Counted from the first letter of the stretch, positions 1 to 8,622 are shown. The stretch is DNA of 64,000 nucleotides from Actinomadura_C sp036008685 (GCA_036008685.1 DASYNF010000195.1:9477-73476), one strand, 5' to 3'. Notes: generated by a model not told the origin, from the letters alone. Program-made: numbers and translations.

Positions 1-264
1 ATGCCGGGACACACGATCGAGGGCTTCATGCGCAAGTCCGTGGCCATCGCCAATGCCGGGATCTACGACCTCCGGCTGCACCTCGACGACGTGCTGTCCC
101 CGGTGCTGCGCCAGTGGGGAGTCTTCGAGATGGAGGGGCTGGACGGCGAGGGGGAGAAGGCGCGCGAGGAGCTGTCGGAATTCCTGAAGGGGGTCGACAC
201 CGCGGCCAGCCGGTTCGTGGAGCGTCGTGCCGCACGCCGCGCCCGGCAGGCCGCCCGGGCATGA
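1..264 (+). CDS. Acyl-ACP desaturase, C-terminal part (cut by window edge)
   Basis: The reading frame is open from base 1, so the ATG there is probably an internal methionine and the 5' part lies outside the window. The 87 visible residues include YDLRLHLDDVLSPVLRQWGV and GEKAREELSEFL, which resemble the C-terminal end of soluble stearoyl-ACP-type desaturases of actinobacteria. These are diiron enzymes that introduce a double bond into acyl-ACP. The diiron ligands would lie upstream and cannot be checked. The protein ends in an Arg/Ala-rich tail. Family assignment is by memory of the C-terminal motif only. Confidence 0.72.
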   Translation: MPGHTIEGFMRKSVAIANAGIYDLRLHLDDVLSPVLRQWGVFEMEGLDGEGEKAREELSEFLKGVDTAASRFVERRAARRARQAARA

Positions 265-388
265 CCCGCGCCCAGAGGGCCCGCCGCTGACCCCGTCGAG
301 GCGGCCGGGACGCACGCCGGCCGAGCCGGAACCAATACCGCCCAGGCCCCGTCCAATAGGCCACAGAGCAGGGACACGACGGGGCGCA

Positions 389-1226
389 ATGGGGCGCAAT
401 GGGAAGGTCATGGCTACGGTCGCGCGACTGGGCGAGTATCGGCTGCTGGAACGCATCGGAGCCGGCAGCACCGCGATGGTGCACCTCGCCGTGGACGGGC
501 GTGGCCGCGAGGTGGCGCTGAAGGAGCTGCGCCCGGAGTTCGCCGGAGACCCGGACGCGCGGCGCAGGCTGGCCCGGGAGATCCTCGCCCTCGGGAAGGT
601 CCACAGCCCTTATATGGCTCGGCTGCTCGACGGTGAGGTCGGGGGCGAGCGTCCCTACACCGTCACGCGCTACGTTCCCGGGACGACGCTCCGTGAGCTC
701 GTCGACACCTGCGGGCCGCTGCGCGGGATCTCGCTGAACCAGGTTCGCGCGCCGGCTGGCGGAGGGGGCCGCCGCGGTCCATGCGGCCGGCGTCGTGCAC
801 CGGGACCTGGCGCCGGGCAACGTGATGGTCCTCGGCGGATCCCCGGTCGTGATCGACTTCGGGGTCGCGTACGAGGCCAGGGCCGGTCAGGAGACCCGGC
901 CGGGCATCCTGATCGGCACCCCCGCCTACCTGGCGCCGGAGCTGATCGAGGGTGGGGCGGTCACCCCGGCCGTGGACGTGTTCTCCTGGGCGGCCACCGT
1001 CGCTTTCGCGGCCACGGGCCGCCCGCCGTTCGGGATCGGGTCGCTGCACGGGGTGTGCTTCCGTATCCTGCGGGGGGCGGCCGATCTTCAGGGGGTCCCT
1101 GAGCCGCTGGCGTCGCTGCTGCGTCCTTCGCTGGGACGTGATCCGGGCGCGCGGCCGCCGGCGGCCCGGCTCGCGAGCGATCTGGCCCGGTGGAGCGTCG
1201 AACCGGCTCTTGCCCGGACAGGGTGA
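389..1226 (+). pseudogene. Ser/Thr protein kinase 1, frameshifted
   Basis: First member of the kinase cluster. From ATG 389 (or 410) the frame encodes GEYRLLERIG, a glycine loop GAGSTAMV and the VALKEL lysine, and runs to about base 742. The rest of the kinase (FARRLAEGAAAVHAAG, HRDLAPGN, DFGVAY, APELIE) continues in the next frame to the TGA at 1226. Alignment with the sister kinases shows equal spacing if one extra base at about 742-744 is removed, so a single +1 insertion explains the break. The catalytic loop reads HRDLAPGN where the three paralogs have HRDLKPxN, so the Lys after HRDL is missing. There is no membrane domain. It may be a pseudogene, a pseudokinase with an assembly error, or a recoded gene. 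Confidence 0.8.
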
Positions 1227-1275
1227 AGTGTCGGATAGATCCGCTTTTGGCCCACTACCGTTAGGGTTCGGTGCG

Positions 1276-3117
1276 ATGAAGGGGGTTGCTACGTCCGGGG
1301 ACCGCGTCGGCCAATACCGCCTGCTGGACATTCTCGGGGAAGGCGGCATGGGTGTCGTGCACCTCGGGGTCGATCCCGAGGGCCGCAAGGTGGCCGTCAA
1401 GGTACTCCGGCCCGCCGTGGCCGGAGACGCGACAGCGCTGCGCAGGCTGGCTCGTGAGGTCGACACCATGCGCCGGGTTCACAGCCCGCACGTCGCGGAG
1501 ATCATCGATGCCGACGTCACGGCCGAACGGCCCTACATCGTCACTCAGTACGTCCCGGGCCGCACCCTGGAGCAGATCGTCCTCGAGGATGCGGGACCCC
1601 TCGGCGGCCGGCCCCTGCAGCGGCTGGCGGCCGGGCTGGCGAAGGCCCTGACCGCCATCCACGGCGCCGGAGTGATCCATCGCGATCTCAAGCCCGGCAA
1701 CGTCATGTTCCTCGACGGCGAACCGATCCTGATCGACTTCGGCATCGCGCAGGTCGTGGACTCCACCCGGCTGACCGCCACGGGGATGGTCATCGGCACG
1801 CCCGGCTATCTCGCACCCGAGATCATCGAAGGCGAGGAGGCCGGCGCCGCCGCGGACGTGCACTCCTGGGCCGGCACCGTCGTGTTCGGGGCTACGGGCC
1901 GGCCGCCGTTCGGCACCGGGACCTTTGAGTCGATCTTCTACAAGATCATGCAGGGCGCCCCGGATCTGGACGGGGTCCCGGAGGCTCTGCTGCCGTTGAT
2001 CCGGAGCGCCATGGCCCAGCACCCGGCCGAGCGGCCCACGGCGGCCAAGCTGACCGAGCTGGTGCAGCGGATCGACCTGGACGCCACCCTTCCGGACCAC
2101 ACCCGGATGGACAGGACCTTCCCGCTGTACGGCGAGCGGCCGCCGTCCCCCATGGCCGACCGCGCCGAGTCGCGAACACCGCCGCTGCCCATGCCGGTCC
2201 GCCCGGACCCGGTCCCGGCCCAGCCCAAGGACTTCAAGGGCCTGCTGCCGCCCGCGGGGCCTCCTCCCGGCCTCCCGCCCCAGGCACCCGTGCCCTACGC
2301 GTCGCAGGCACCCGGGCCGTACCGGCCGCTGTCCTACGCTCCGTACGAGCAGCCTCGGACGGTGCCGGAGCCGACGAGCGGACGGGCCCGGCGGGAGGCG
2401 CGCCGACACCAGGAGCCCCCGGCGCCGCAGCCCTACGCGGGGCAGCAGCCGCAGCCCCATGCCGGTGGGCAGCCGAACCCCTACACGGGTCAGAGGCCGG
2501 ACGCGCCCAAACCACCCAAACCGCCCAAACCGTACGGCTGGTATCGCGTCACGAGCCTGATGCTCCTCGCCGCCACCGCGGCGCTGGGCCTCGAGCTGCC
2601 GATCATGACCTTGATCGTCGTTCTGGTCGCCGTGTTCCTGTTGCGGGTGGGCGACCGGGCCGGTCAGAGCCTCAGCTCCAAGCGGTCCCGGACCGGCCCC
2701 ACGTCCGGTGACGTCTTCGGCGCGATCCTGAAGTCACCGTTGGGCATACCGAGGGCCCTGCTCACGACGCTGTGGGTCACGCCCATGGGCCTGCTGGCGG
2801 GCGCGGTGCTGCTGGCCGTCCTCATGACCACGAAGCCGGCCATGGGAGCCGCGAGCGCCGTGGCCTACAGCGCGCTCACCGTCATCGGCCTGCACTGCCT
2901 CGGCCCGGGCAGCCGCGCGCCGCGGCGGCAGCTCGCCCGTCTGTGGGGGGTGCTGCTGCCCCGCCGGGAGGCCGCGATGGCCGTGGCGCTCTGCCTGGCG
3001 TTGTTCGCCCTGCTGGTCTTCGTCCTGCCCGGCGGCGCGCCGGACACCAGCCCTTTCCCGTCCTTGAGCGGCAACCTCGATGACCTGGGCATCCGCATCC
3101 GCGCCTTGCTCTCCTGA
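1276..3117 (+). CDS. Ser/Thr protein kinase 2 with polytopic C-terminal membrane domain
   Basis: A 613-residue Hanks-type kinase. The kinase domain fills residues 14-280: glycine loop GEGGMGVV, catalytic Lys42 (VAVKVL), HRDLKPGN with Asp137, DFG at about 154, and the GTPGYLAPE activation segment. A Pro/Gln/Tyr-rich linker of about 130 residues follows (residues 290-420). Four or five hydrophobic segments then run to the C-terminus with no PASTA or other sensor domain. The motif GPGSRAPRRQLAR in this membrane part recurs in kinase 3. ATG 1276 is preferred because a TAGGGT -10-like box lies 8 nt upstream, suggesting a leaderless start; GTG 1228 is an alternative. It probably phosphorylates cytoplasmic substrates from the membrane; the signal is unknown. 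Confidence 0.9.
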   Translation: MKGVATSGDRVGQYRLLDILGEGGMGVVHLGVDPEGRKVAVKVLRPAVAGDATALRRLAREVDTMRRVHSPHVAEIIDADVTAERPYIVTQYVPGRTLEQIVLEDAGPLGGRPLQRLAAGLAKALTAIHGAGVIHRDLKPGNVMFLDGEPILIDFGIAQVVDSTRLTATGMVIGTPGYLAPEIIEGEEAGAAADVHSWAGTVVFGATGRPPFGTGTFESIFYKIMQGAPDLDGVPEALLPLIRSAMAQHPAERPTAAKLTELVQRIDLDATLPDHTRMDRTFPLYGERPPSPMADRAESRTPPLPMPVRPDPVPAQPKDFKGLLPPAGPPPGLPPQAPVPYASQAPGPYRPLSYAPYEQPRTVPEPTSGRARREARRHQEPPAPQPYAGQQPQPHAGGQPNPYTGQRPDAPKPPKPPKPYGWYRVTSLMLLAATAALGLELPIMTLIVVLVAVFLLRVGDRAGQSLSSKRSRTGPTSGDVFGAILKSPLGIPRALLTTLWVTPMGLLAGAVLLAVLMTTKPAMGAASAVAYSALTVIGLHCLGPGSRAPRRQLARLWGVLLPRREAAMAVALCLALFALLVFVLPGGAPDTSPFPSLSGNLDDLGIRIRALLS

Positions 3118-3143
3118 CCCTGGCACGCCCCGGAAGGCCCGAG

Positions 3144-3389
3144 ATGCCTGTTCAGGACGCCGCTCAGGAGCGGCTCGGCACGTACCGCCCGCTCGGACCG
3201 CCGGGTCGAGGCGGAATGGCGGCCTGCCCGGGCGTGGGAGAGGCCGGCGGCGATCCGTGTCCGGCACCGCCGGGCCCGCCCTCCGGCCTGGTCCATGGGG
3301 CGTCGCGGGCCCTCCTGAGCCGGGTCCTCCGGCGGCCGGTCCGCGACCCGTCCGCCGATCCGGCTGTCGATAGGGTGTCGGTGCCATGA
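3144..3389 (+). pseudogene. N-terminal scrap of a Ser/Thr kinase
   Basis: This short frame between kinases 2 and 3 begins MPVQDAAQERLGTYRPLGPP and continues RGGMAA. The stretch RLGTYRPL...GRGGMA matches the start of the neighbouring kinases (IGPYRPLQRLGSGGMGAV in kinase 4), that is, the entry into the glycine loop. Homology stops there, and the rest is Pro/Gly/Arg-rich with no kinase features. I read it as the remains of a further tandem copy that lost almost its whole body. A translated 81-residue peptide is possible but not supported by anything else. Confidence 0.5.
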
Positions 3390-5077
3390 GCGATGGGGAT
3401 ATGACACGGGACCGCCACAGCCGGAGCGACGGGGCCGCACCGGTCCGCCGGTCCGGACCGGACGGGCTCGTGGGGGACATAGGCCCCTATCGCGGGCTCT
3501 CTCACCTCGGCTCCGGTGGCATGGGCGTGGTCTACCGGGGAGTCGATCCGGCCGGCCGGGACGTGGCCATCAAGGTCCTCAAGCCGGAGATCGCCGACGA
3601 TCCCACCGCGCTGCGCCGGCTCGCCCGCGAAGTCGACATGATGCGGCGCGTGCGCAGCCCGCACGTGGCCGACGTCCTGGACGGCGACGTCACCGCGGAC
3701 CATCCGTACGTGGTGACACGGTTCGTCCCAGGACGCCCGCTCGACGAGGTGGTGGCGTTCCGAGGGCACCTGCGGGGCGGCGCCCTGCGGTTGCTCGCCC
3801 TCGGCCTGGCCAAGGCCCTGATGGCCATTCACGAGGCCGGTGTGGTCCACCGGGACCTCAAGCCCAGCAATGTGATGCTTGTCGACGGTGAGCCGGTCGT
3901 GATCGACTTTGGCATCGCCCAGGCCTTCGACTCCACGCGGCTCACCCAGACCGGCATGGTGGCGGGGACTCCCGGTTACCTGGCGCCGGAGGTCTTCGAC
4001 GAGGAGCGTGCGACCTCGGCCTCGGACGTGCACGCGTGGGCGGCCACCGTGGCCTTCGCGGCCACGGGCCGCCCGCCGTTCGGCCAGGGCGGCCTCGAGG
4101 TGGTGTTCTTCAACATCATCAATGGACGTGCGCAGCTGGCGGGCGTTCCGGAGCCGCTCCTCGGGGTCGTGCGTTCCGCCCTCGCCCGCGAACCGGGCAG
4201 GCGGCCGAGTGCGGCCGCGCTGGTCCAGGAGATCACGGCTCTGGACATGGAGCCGGACGCCGGGTCCGGCCAGGTCACTACGCCCGACCTGCCGGACCCC
4301 GCGAGCCGGGGCCACGAGGCCGCTCCGGCCCGGGACACCGCGCAGGCGCCGGCCATGGGGGTGCCGCAGCCGCCGCCCACCGTGCCCCCGCCGGGACCCC
4401 ACGGATCAGCCGCGCCATGGACGGCCGCGCCGCGGACCTCCTCCCAGGCTCACGGGCCGGCCGGTGAGCTCGCCGTGGCACCGGCCTGGTCGCGCCTGTT
4501 CTCCTACCTGGTGGTGGCGACGATGGTGGGCATCGCGATCATGATGCCGGTGGTCGGCCTCGCACTCGCGCTCGCCGGGGCCTTCGTCCTGCAGGCCGGT
4601 GACGCCGCCGCGGGGCGACCGGCGGACGGCGCCGGAGTGGTGCGGCTCCTGACGGAGCCGCTGTCGAAACCGGCGACGCTCGCCCGCGGGGCCGCCATCA
4701 CGGCGCTGACCGTGCCCTACGCGGGGGTGTGCGCCGTGGTGGTGACGCTCGGGCTCGTCTCACTGGTCGTGGCCGGGCTCCAGCCCAACGTCCTCGGGGC
4801 GTGCGCATGGGGCGTGGGGGCCTCGGTCTACGTGCTGTGGGCGGGTCCCGGCGTGCGGGGCCCACGCCGGCAGCTGGCGCGAATCTTCGGGAAGGTGGCC
4901 CCCGAGCCCCGGGGCATCGCACTGGTGAGCGTGGTGATGGGGACGCTGGCGTTCGCGGCCGTGGTCGGGGCGGTCTCCGTCATGCCGAGTTTCGAACCGG
5001 TGGACCGTCTCGACTACATGCTGGCCAAGCCGCTGGACCGGCTGCAGCAGGCTCTCTCGGCCGAGGCCATACGGTGA
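3386..5077 (+). CDS. Ser/Thr protein kinase 3 with polytopic C-terminal membrane domain
   Basis: A 563-residue Hanks-type kinase. Residues 30-300 carry GSGGMGVVY, the VAIKVL lysine, HRDLKPSN, DFGIAQ and GTPGYLAPE, so the catalytic set is complete. A Pro/Ala-rich linker leads to four or five membrane segments. These contain GPGVRGPRRQLARIFG, the counterpart of the motif in kinase 2, showing that kinase and membrane parts were duplicated together. ATG 3386 has a TAGGGT box 9 nt upstream; M6 (ATG 3401) is an alternative. It is separated from kinase 2 by a degraded kinase start. Substrates and signal are unknown. Confidence 0.9.
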   Translation: MSDGDMTRDRHSRSDGAAPVRRSGPDGLVGDIGPYRGLSHLGSGGMGVVYRGVDPAGRDVAIKVLKPEIADDPTALRRLAREVDMMRRVRSPHVADVLDGDVTADHPYVVTRFVPGRPLDEVVAFRGHLRGGALRLLALGLAKALMAIHEAGVVHRDLKPSNVMLVDGEPVVIDFGIAQAFDSTRLTQTGMVAGTPGYLAPEVFDEERATSASDVHAWAATVAFAATGRPPFGQGGLEVVFFNIINGRAQLAGVPEPLLGVVRSALAREPGRRPSAAALVQEITALDMEPDAGSGQVTTPDLPDPASRGHEAAPARDTAQAPAMGVPQPPPTVPPPGPHGSAAPWTAAPRTSSQAHGPAGELAVAPAWSRLFSYLVVATMVGIAIMMPVVGLALALAGAFVLQAGDAAAGRPADGAGVVRLLTEPLSKPATLARGAAITALTVPYAGVCAVVVTLGLVSLVVAGLQPNVLGACAWGVGASVYVLWAGPGVRGPRRQLARIFGKVAPEPRGIALVSVVMGTLAFAAVVGAVSVMPSFEPVDRLDYMLAKPLDRLQQALSAEAIR

Positions 5078-5152
5078 TATCGGTCATGGCCGTGCGGTGA
5101 TCTCCGTCATGAACCCATGAACCCACGAATCCACGAATCGGAGAACTCGGAG

Positions 5153-6415
5153 ATGGACGCGGCTGGGGTACCCGACACTGTACTTCCGGGACATATCGGG
5201 CCCTATCGGCCGCTGCAGCGGCTCGGGTCCGGAGGCATGGGAGCCGTGTTCCTGGCGCTCGACGGGGAGGGCCGGGCCGTCGCGGTGAAGTCCCTGCATC
5301 CGGCCCTGGCGGCCGCTCCGGAGAGCAGGTTGCGGCTGCGTCGAGAGGTGGAGACGATGCAGCGGGTCCGCAGCCAACGGGTGGCCGAGGTGGTCGACTT
5401 CGACCTGGGCGGCACTCCGTACATCGTGACCCGTTATGTGCAGGGCCGGTCGCTCGCGGACGTGGTGGCGGCTCGTGGTCCGCTGCGCGGGGAGGCTCTG
5501 GCCCGGGTGGCCCGCGGGCTGGCCGAGGCGCTCGCCGTCGTGCACTCCGCCGGTTGCGTGCATCGTGATCTCAAGCCGGCCAACGTGATGGTCGTGGACG
5601 GGGAACCGGTGCTGATCGACTTCGGGATCGCGCACGCGGTCGACGCGACCCGCGTCACCCAGCAGGGCGCGACCGGCTCGCCCGGTTACATCGCGCCGGA
5701 GGTTCTCGAGGGCGGGCCGGTCGAGACCTCCGCCGACATCTTCGCGTGGGCCGGGACGGTCGTGTTCGCGGCCACCGGCCGGCACACGTTCGGGGGGGCG
5801 ACGCCTCAGGCCGTCCACCTCCGGATGCTGGCGGGAAGACCGGATCTGGACGGCGTTCCCCCATCGCTCCGGCCGCTTGTGGAGAGGGCCCTCTCACCCG
5901 ATCCGGGTGGCCGGCCGAGTGCCGGGGAACTGCTGTCCCGGCTGAGTGCCCCGCGATCACCTGACCGGCGCGGACCCGAGTCCGCGGCCGGCCACGCGGA
6001 CATGGCGCCGGAGCCGGGCCGGCCTGGCCGGCCGGCGGGACCGGATGCGCGGCGTGACGGTGAGACGGTCGCGCGGGCCGGTGAGACGGTTGCGCGTGAC
6101 GGTGAGACGGTTGCGCCGGGCCCGGCCGGAGAGCGTTCCCCCGGAGCGGTGGGGGATTCCCCGTGGTCGCCGAGATACAAGGTCAGGGGGACGGTCGGCG
6201 CCCTCGCGCTGTTCCTGGCGGGCATGCACGCGGGCGGGGGGCGGTTCCTGCTCCTGTGGATGATCGCCTCCGGTGTTCTGTTCACCGGGCTGTTGGTCCT
6301 TCAGCGCGGGGGGGCTCGGATTCTTTTCCCGGCTCCCGCATCCGCTCTGATCTTCGGCGTTCTGGTCTCCGCTCTGCCGATCTCCGTCATCGCCCTGGTG
6401 GTCTTTCTGGCCTAG
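5153..6415 (+). CDS. Ser/Thr protein kinase 4, membrane-anchored
   Basis: About 420 residues. The kinase domain (residues 12-270) has GSGGMGAVF, the VAVKSL lysine, HRDLKPAN, DFGIAHA and GSPGYIAPE. A 70-residue linker holds three copies of a seven-residue repeat (GETVARA, GETVARD, GETVAPG). Three or so hydrophobic segments close the protein; this tail is shorter than in kinases 2 and 3 and lacks the GPGxRxPRRQLAR motif. ATG 5153 is chosen because GGAG at 5140-5143 is correctly spaced; an in-frame ATG at 5117 would add 12 residues. The 5' flank has short direct repeats (cggtcatg/ccgtcatg, acccatga/acccacga) suggesting slippage. Confidence 0.88.
   Translation: MDAAGVPDTVLPGHIGPYRPLQRLGSGGMGAVFLALDGEGRAVAVKSLHPALAAAPESRLRLRREVETMQRVRSQRVAEVVDFDLGGTPYIVTRYVQGRSLADVVAARGPLRGEALARVARGLAEALAVVHSAGCVHRDLKPANVMVVDGEPVLIDFGIAHAVDATRVTQQGATGSPGYIAPEVLEGGPVETSADIFAWAGTVVFAATGRHTFGGATPQAVHLRMLAGRPDLDGVPPSLRPLVERALSPDPGGRPSAGELLSRLSAPRSPDRRGPESAAGHADMAPEPGRPGRPAGPDARRDGETVARAGETVARDGETVAPGPAGERSPGAVGDSPWSPRYKVRGTVGALALFLAGMHAGGGRFLLLWMIASGVLFTGLLVLQRGGARILFPAPASALIFGVLVSALPISVIALVVFLA
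6059..6121 (+). repeat. Three 21-bp tandem repeats in the kinase 4 linker
   Basis: Three consecutive 21-bp units, each starting ggtgagacgg, encode GETVARA, GETVARD and GETVAPG in frame. Because 21 is a multiple of 3, copy-number change would alter linker length without a frameshift. Each unit offers a Thr that could be phosphorylated; that is inference. Confidence 0.9.
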
Positions 6416-6738
6416 CGGGATCCCCGCACGCCCGGCCGGGCCGCCGCGGCCGGGTGATGTCCGTCACGTCCCGGTCACGGATGGGTCGCAGAGCATTCAC
6501 GTGCCGTATGGGGCGAAGGCCTGGATAATCTCTTCGGGGCGGAGTTTGCGCGGTGGCTACTCGTGGGTAACATCGAGTCGCACACGGGAAGGCAGGACCC
6601 GAAGCCGAAGCATGTTCGGGTCTTTGGCAGGCTGTGTGCGAAACGCATAGCCCCGCGTCGACCCGGCAGGGCGACGCCCCTTTGGCCGCAACGCGTCCGC
6701 GTGCGGCCAACTGAGTGCAGGGAGGTCGGCCACCGGCC
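6416..6738. other. 323-bp intergenic region before etfBA
   Basis: No gene is visible. A 7-bp GC stem (6431-6437 with 6448-6454) just after kinase 4 may be a weak terminator. GATAAT at 6524-6529 is the best -10-like hexamer, without a convincing -35. A 7-bp inverted repeat (acccgaa ... ttcgggt) lies around 6598-6622. The etfB ribosome site GGAGG is at 6721-6725. Confidence 0.4.
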
Positions 6739-7518
6739 ATGAACATCGTCGTCTGCGTTAAGCAGGTTCCCGATACGGAGAGCCCGCGCAAGTTGAAGTC
6801 CGAGGACAAAACGCTCGACCGTGGCGCCGCCGACGGTGTCATCAACGAGCTTGATGAATACGCCATCGAGGAGGCGCTGCGGATCAAGGAGGCCCACGGG
6901 GGTGAGGTGACCGTTCTCACCATGGGCCCGGACAAGGCGCTGGCGTCGGTCCGCAAGGCCCTCGCGATGGGCGTGGACAAGGCCGTGCATCTCAAAGATG
7001 ACGCCCTGGCCGGCTCGGACGCGCTGCAGACCTCCTACGCGATCCAGCAGGTGCTCGGCAGGACCGGGTTCGACGTGGTGATCCTCGGCTCCGAGTCCAC
7101 CGACGCGCGGACCGGTGTGCTGGCCGCGATGCTCGCCGAGCGTCTGGGCGTGCCGCAGCTCTCGATGGCCAACAATGTCGAGATCGACGGCTCCGCCATC
7201 AAGATCCAGCGGCAGACCGACTACGGTTTCGACCGGGTCGAGGCCAGCCTGCCCGCCGTCGTGAGCGTGGTGGAGAAGATCAACGAGCCCCGCTACCCCT
7301 CCTTCAAGGGGATCATGGCGGCGAAGAAGAAGCCGGTCGAGGCGCTGTCGGCGGCCGACGCCGGCATCGACGTCACGAAGGTCGGCCTGGCCAACGCGGC
7401 CACGGAGGTCGTCGACTTCGCCGAGGCGCCGCCGCGGGAGCAGGGTCAGATCGTCAAGGACGAGGGCGACGGCGGTACGAAGATCGCCGAGTTCCTCGCG
7501 TCGAAGAAGTTCGTCTAG
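6739..7518 (+). CDS. etfB: Electron transfer flavoprotein beta subunit
   Basis: A 259-residue EtfB starting MNIVVCVKQVPDTE, the standard N-terminus. It carries the AMP-binding region (VTVLTMGP, residues about 60-70) and the family signature around VEASLPAVVSVVEKINEPRY. It forms a heterodimer with EtfA and passes electrons from acyl-CoA and other dehydrogenases to ETF-quinone oxidoreductase. ATG 6739 is preceded by GGAGG 13 nt upstream; an upstream GTG at 6715 would add eight unlikely residues. etfA follows after 13 bp, so the two form an operon. Confidence 0.96.
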   Translation: MNIVVCVKQVPDTESPRKLKSEDKTLDRGAADGVINELDEYAIEEALRIKEAHGGEVTVLTMGPDKALASVRKALAMGVDKAVHLKDDALAGSDALQTSYAIQQVLGRTGFDVVILGSESTDARTGVLAAMLAERLGVPQLSMANNVEIDGSAIKIQRQTDYGFDRVEASLPAVVSVVEKINEPRYPSFKGIMAAKKKPVEALSAADAGIDVTKVGLANAATEVVDFAEAPPREQGQIVKDEGDGGTKIAEFLASKKFV

Positions 7519-7531
7519 GGGAGGGCTGGAA

Positions 7532-8482
7532 ATGTCTGAGATTCTCGTCCTCGTCGACCACCTCGACGGTGAGGTCAAGAAGGTCACCTTCGAGCTGCTG
7601 ACGCTCGCCCGCCGCTTCGGTGACGCCGCGGCGGTATGGATCGGCCCGGGTTACGACGGGGCCAGGGAAAAGCTCGCCGAGTACGGCCCGGCCAAGGTCT
7701 ACGTGGCCGCCGACGAGGAGCTGACCTCCTACGTCGGGGCCCCCAAGGTCGAGGTCCTCGCCCAGCTGGTGGCCGACAGGTCCCCGGCGGCGGTGCTCGT
7801 CTCCGCGACGGGGGAGGGCAAGGAGGTCGCCGGCCGCCTGGCGGTCAAGATCGACTCCGGTGTGCTCACCGATGTCGTGGACGTGGCCGACGGCTTCGTC
7901 ACCGAGCACTCCATCTTCGGTGGCGGGATGGTCGCGCACGCCAAGGTCAAGAGCGGCACCCCGATCATCGCCGTACGGCCGAACGCCGTCGCGGTGGAGG
8001 CGGCTCCGTCCTCGCCTGCCGAGGAGGAGGTGTCGGTCACCCTCTCCGACAACGCCAAGGCGGCGAAGATCGTGGAGCGGGTCGTCCAGGAGAAGGGCGA
8101 GCGCCCGGACCTGACCGAGGCCGCCATCGTCGTCTCCGGTGGCCGCGGAGTCGGCGGTGCGGACAACTTCACGATCATCGAGCAGCTGGCCGACTCGCTC
8201 GGCGCGGCCGTCGGCGCCTCGCGCGCGGCGACGGACGCGGGCTGGTATCCGCACCAGTTCCAGGTCGGTCAGACCGGCAAGACCGTGTCGCCGCAGCTCT
8301 ACATCGCGGTCGGCATCTCCGGGGCCATCCAGCACCGGGCCGGTATGCAGACCTCCAAGACGATCATCGCGATCAACAAGGACTCCGAGGCGCCGATCTT
8401 CGACCTCGTGGACTTCGGCATCGTCGGTGACCTCTTCCAGGTCGCGCCGCAGCTGACCGAGGAGGTCGGCAAGCGGAAGTGA
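7532..8482 (+). CDS. etfA: Electron transfer flavoprotein alpha subunit
   Basis: A 316-residue EtfA. The N-terminal domain (1-190) is followed by the FAD-binding C-terminal domain: GGRGVGGADNF, LGAAVGASRAATDAGWYPH, QVGQTGKTVSPQLYIAVGIS, GAIQHRAGM and the NKDSEAPIFDLVDFGIVGD ending, all typical. It holds the FAD that shuttles electrons in the ETF dimer. The start ATG 7532 has GGGAGGG seven nt upstream. Two strong hairpins follow and separate it from the convergent MFS gene. Confidence 0.96.
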   Translation: MSEILVLVDHLDGEVKKVTFELLTLARRFGDAAAVWIGPGYDGAREKLAEYGPAKVYVAADEELTSYVGAPKVEVLAQLVADRSPAAVLVSATGEGKEVAGRLAVKIDSGVLTDVVDVADGFVTEHSIFGGGMVAHAKVKSGTPIIAVRPNAVAVEAAPSSPAEEEVSVTLSDNAKAAKIVERVVQEKGERPDLTEAAIVVSGGRGVGGADNFTIIEQLADSLGAAVGASRAATDAGWYPHQFQVGQTGKTVSPQLYIAVGISGAIQHRAGMQTSKTIIAINKDSEAPIFDLVDFGIVGDLFQVAPQLTEEVGKRK

Positions 8483-8493
8483 CGCCGGCGCGG

Positions 8494-8521
8494 TCCGGCC
8501 CGGCGGCATCGCCGGGCCGGA
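8494..8521. terminator. 12-bp GC hairpin after etfA
   Basis: Arms 8494-8505 and 8510-8521 are perfectly complementary with a GCAT loop. It sits 12 bp after the etfA stop and just before a longer hairpin. Confidence 0.65.
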
Positions 8522-8534
8522 GGCGCGGCGGTCA

Positions 8535-8584
8535 CGACCACGAAGCCCCGGCGATGGACTCCCATCGCCGGGGCTTCGTGGTCG
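8535..8584. terminator. 23-bp perfect hairpin, bidirectional terminator
   Basis: Arms 8535-8557 and 8562-8584 pair without mismatch around a four-base loop (actc). It lies between the convergent etfA and MFS genes. No T-run is present on either side, as is common for actinobacterial terminators. Confidence 0.85.
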
Positions 8585-8622
8585 CGGCGCCTCAACGGCC
8601 GGTGCTCATCCCCGGAGGGTGA

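Noticed and set aside
26..820. Long minus-strand open frames opposite the kinases and ilv/leu genes
   Set aside because: They are shadows of real genes in high-GC DNA: Arg/Pro/His-rich, no motifs, and the plus-strand frame carries clear domains.
6496..6529. A sigma-70-type promoter for etfBA at GATAAT
   Set aside because: No -35 with proper spacing; kept only as a note in the gap entry.
8494..8584. The two hairpins after etfA as part of a small RNA
   Set aside because: Their position between convergent genes is fully explained by termination; no promoter was seen.
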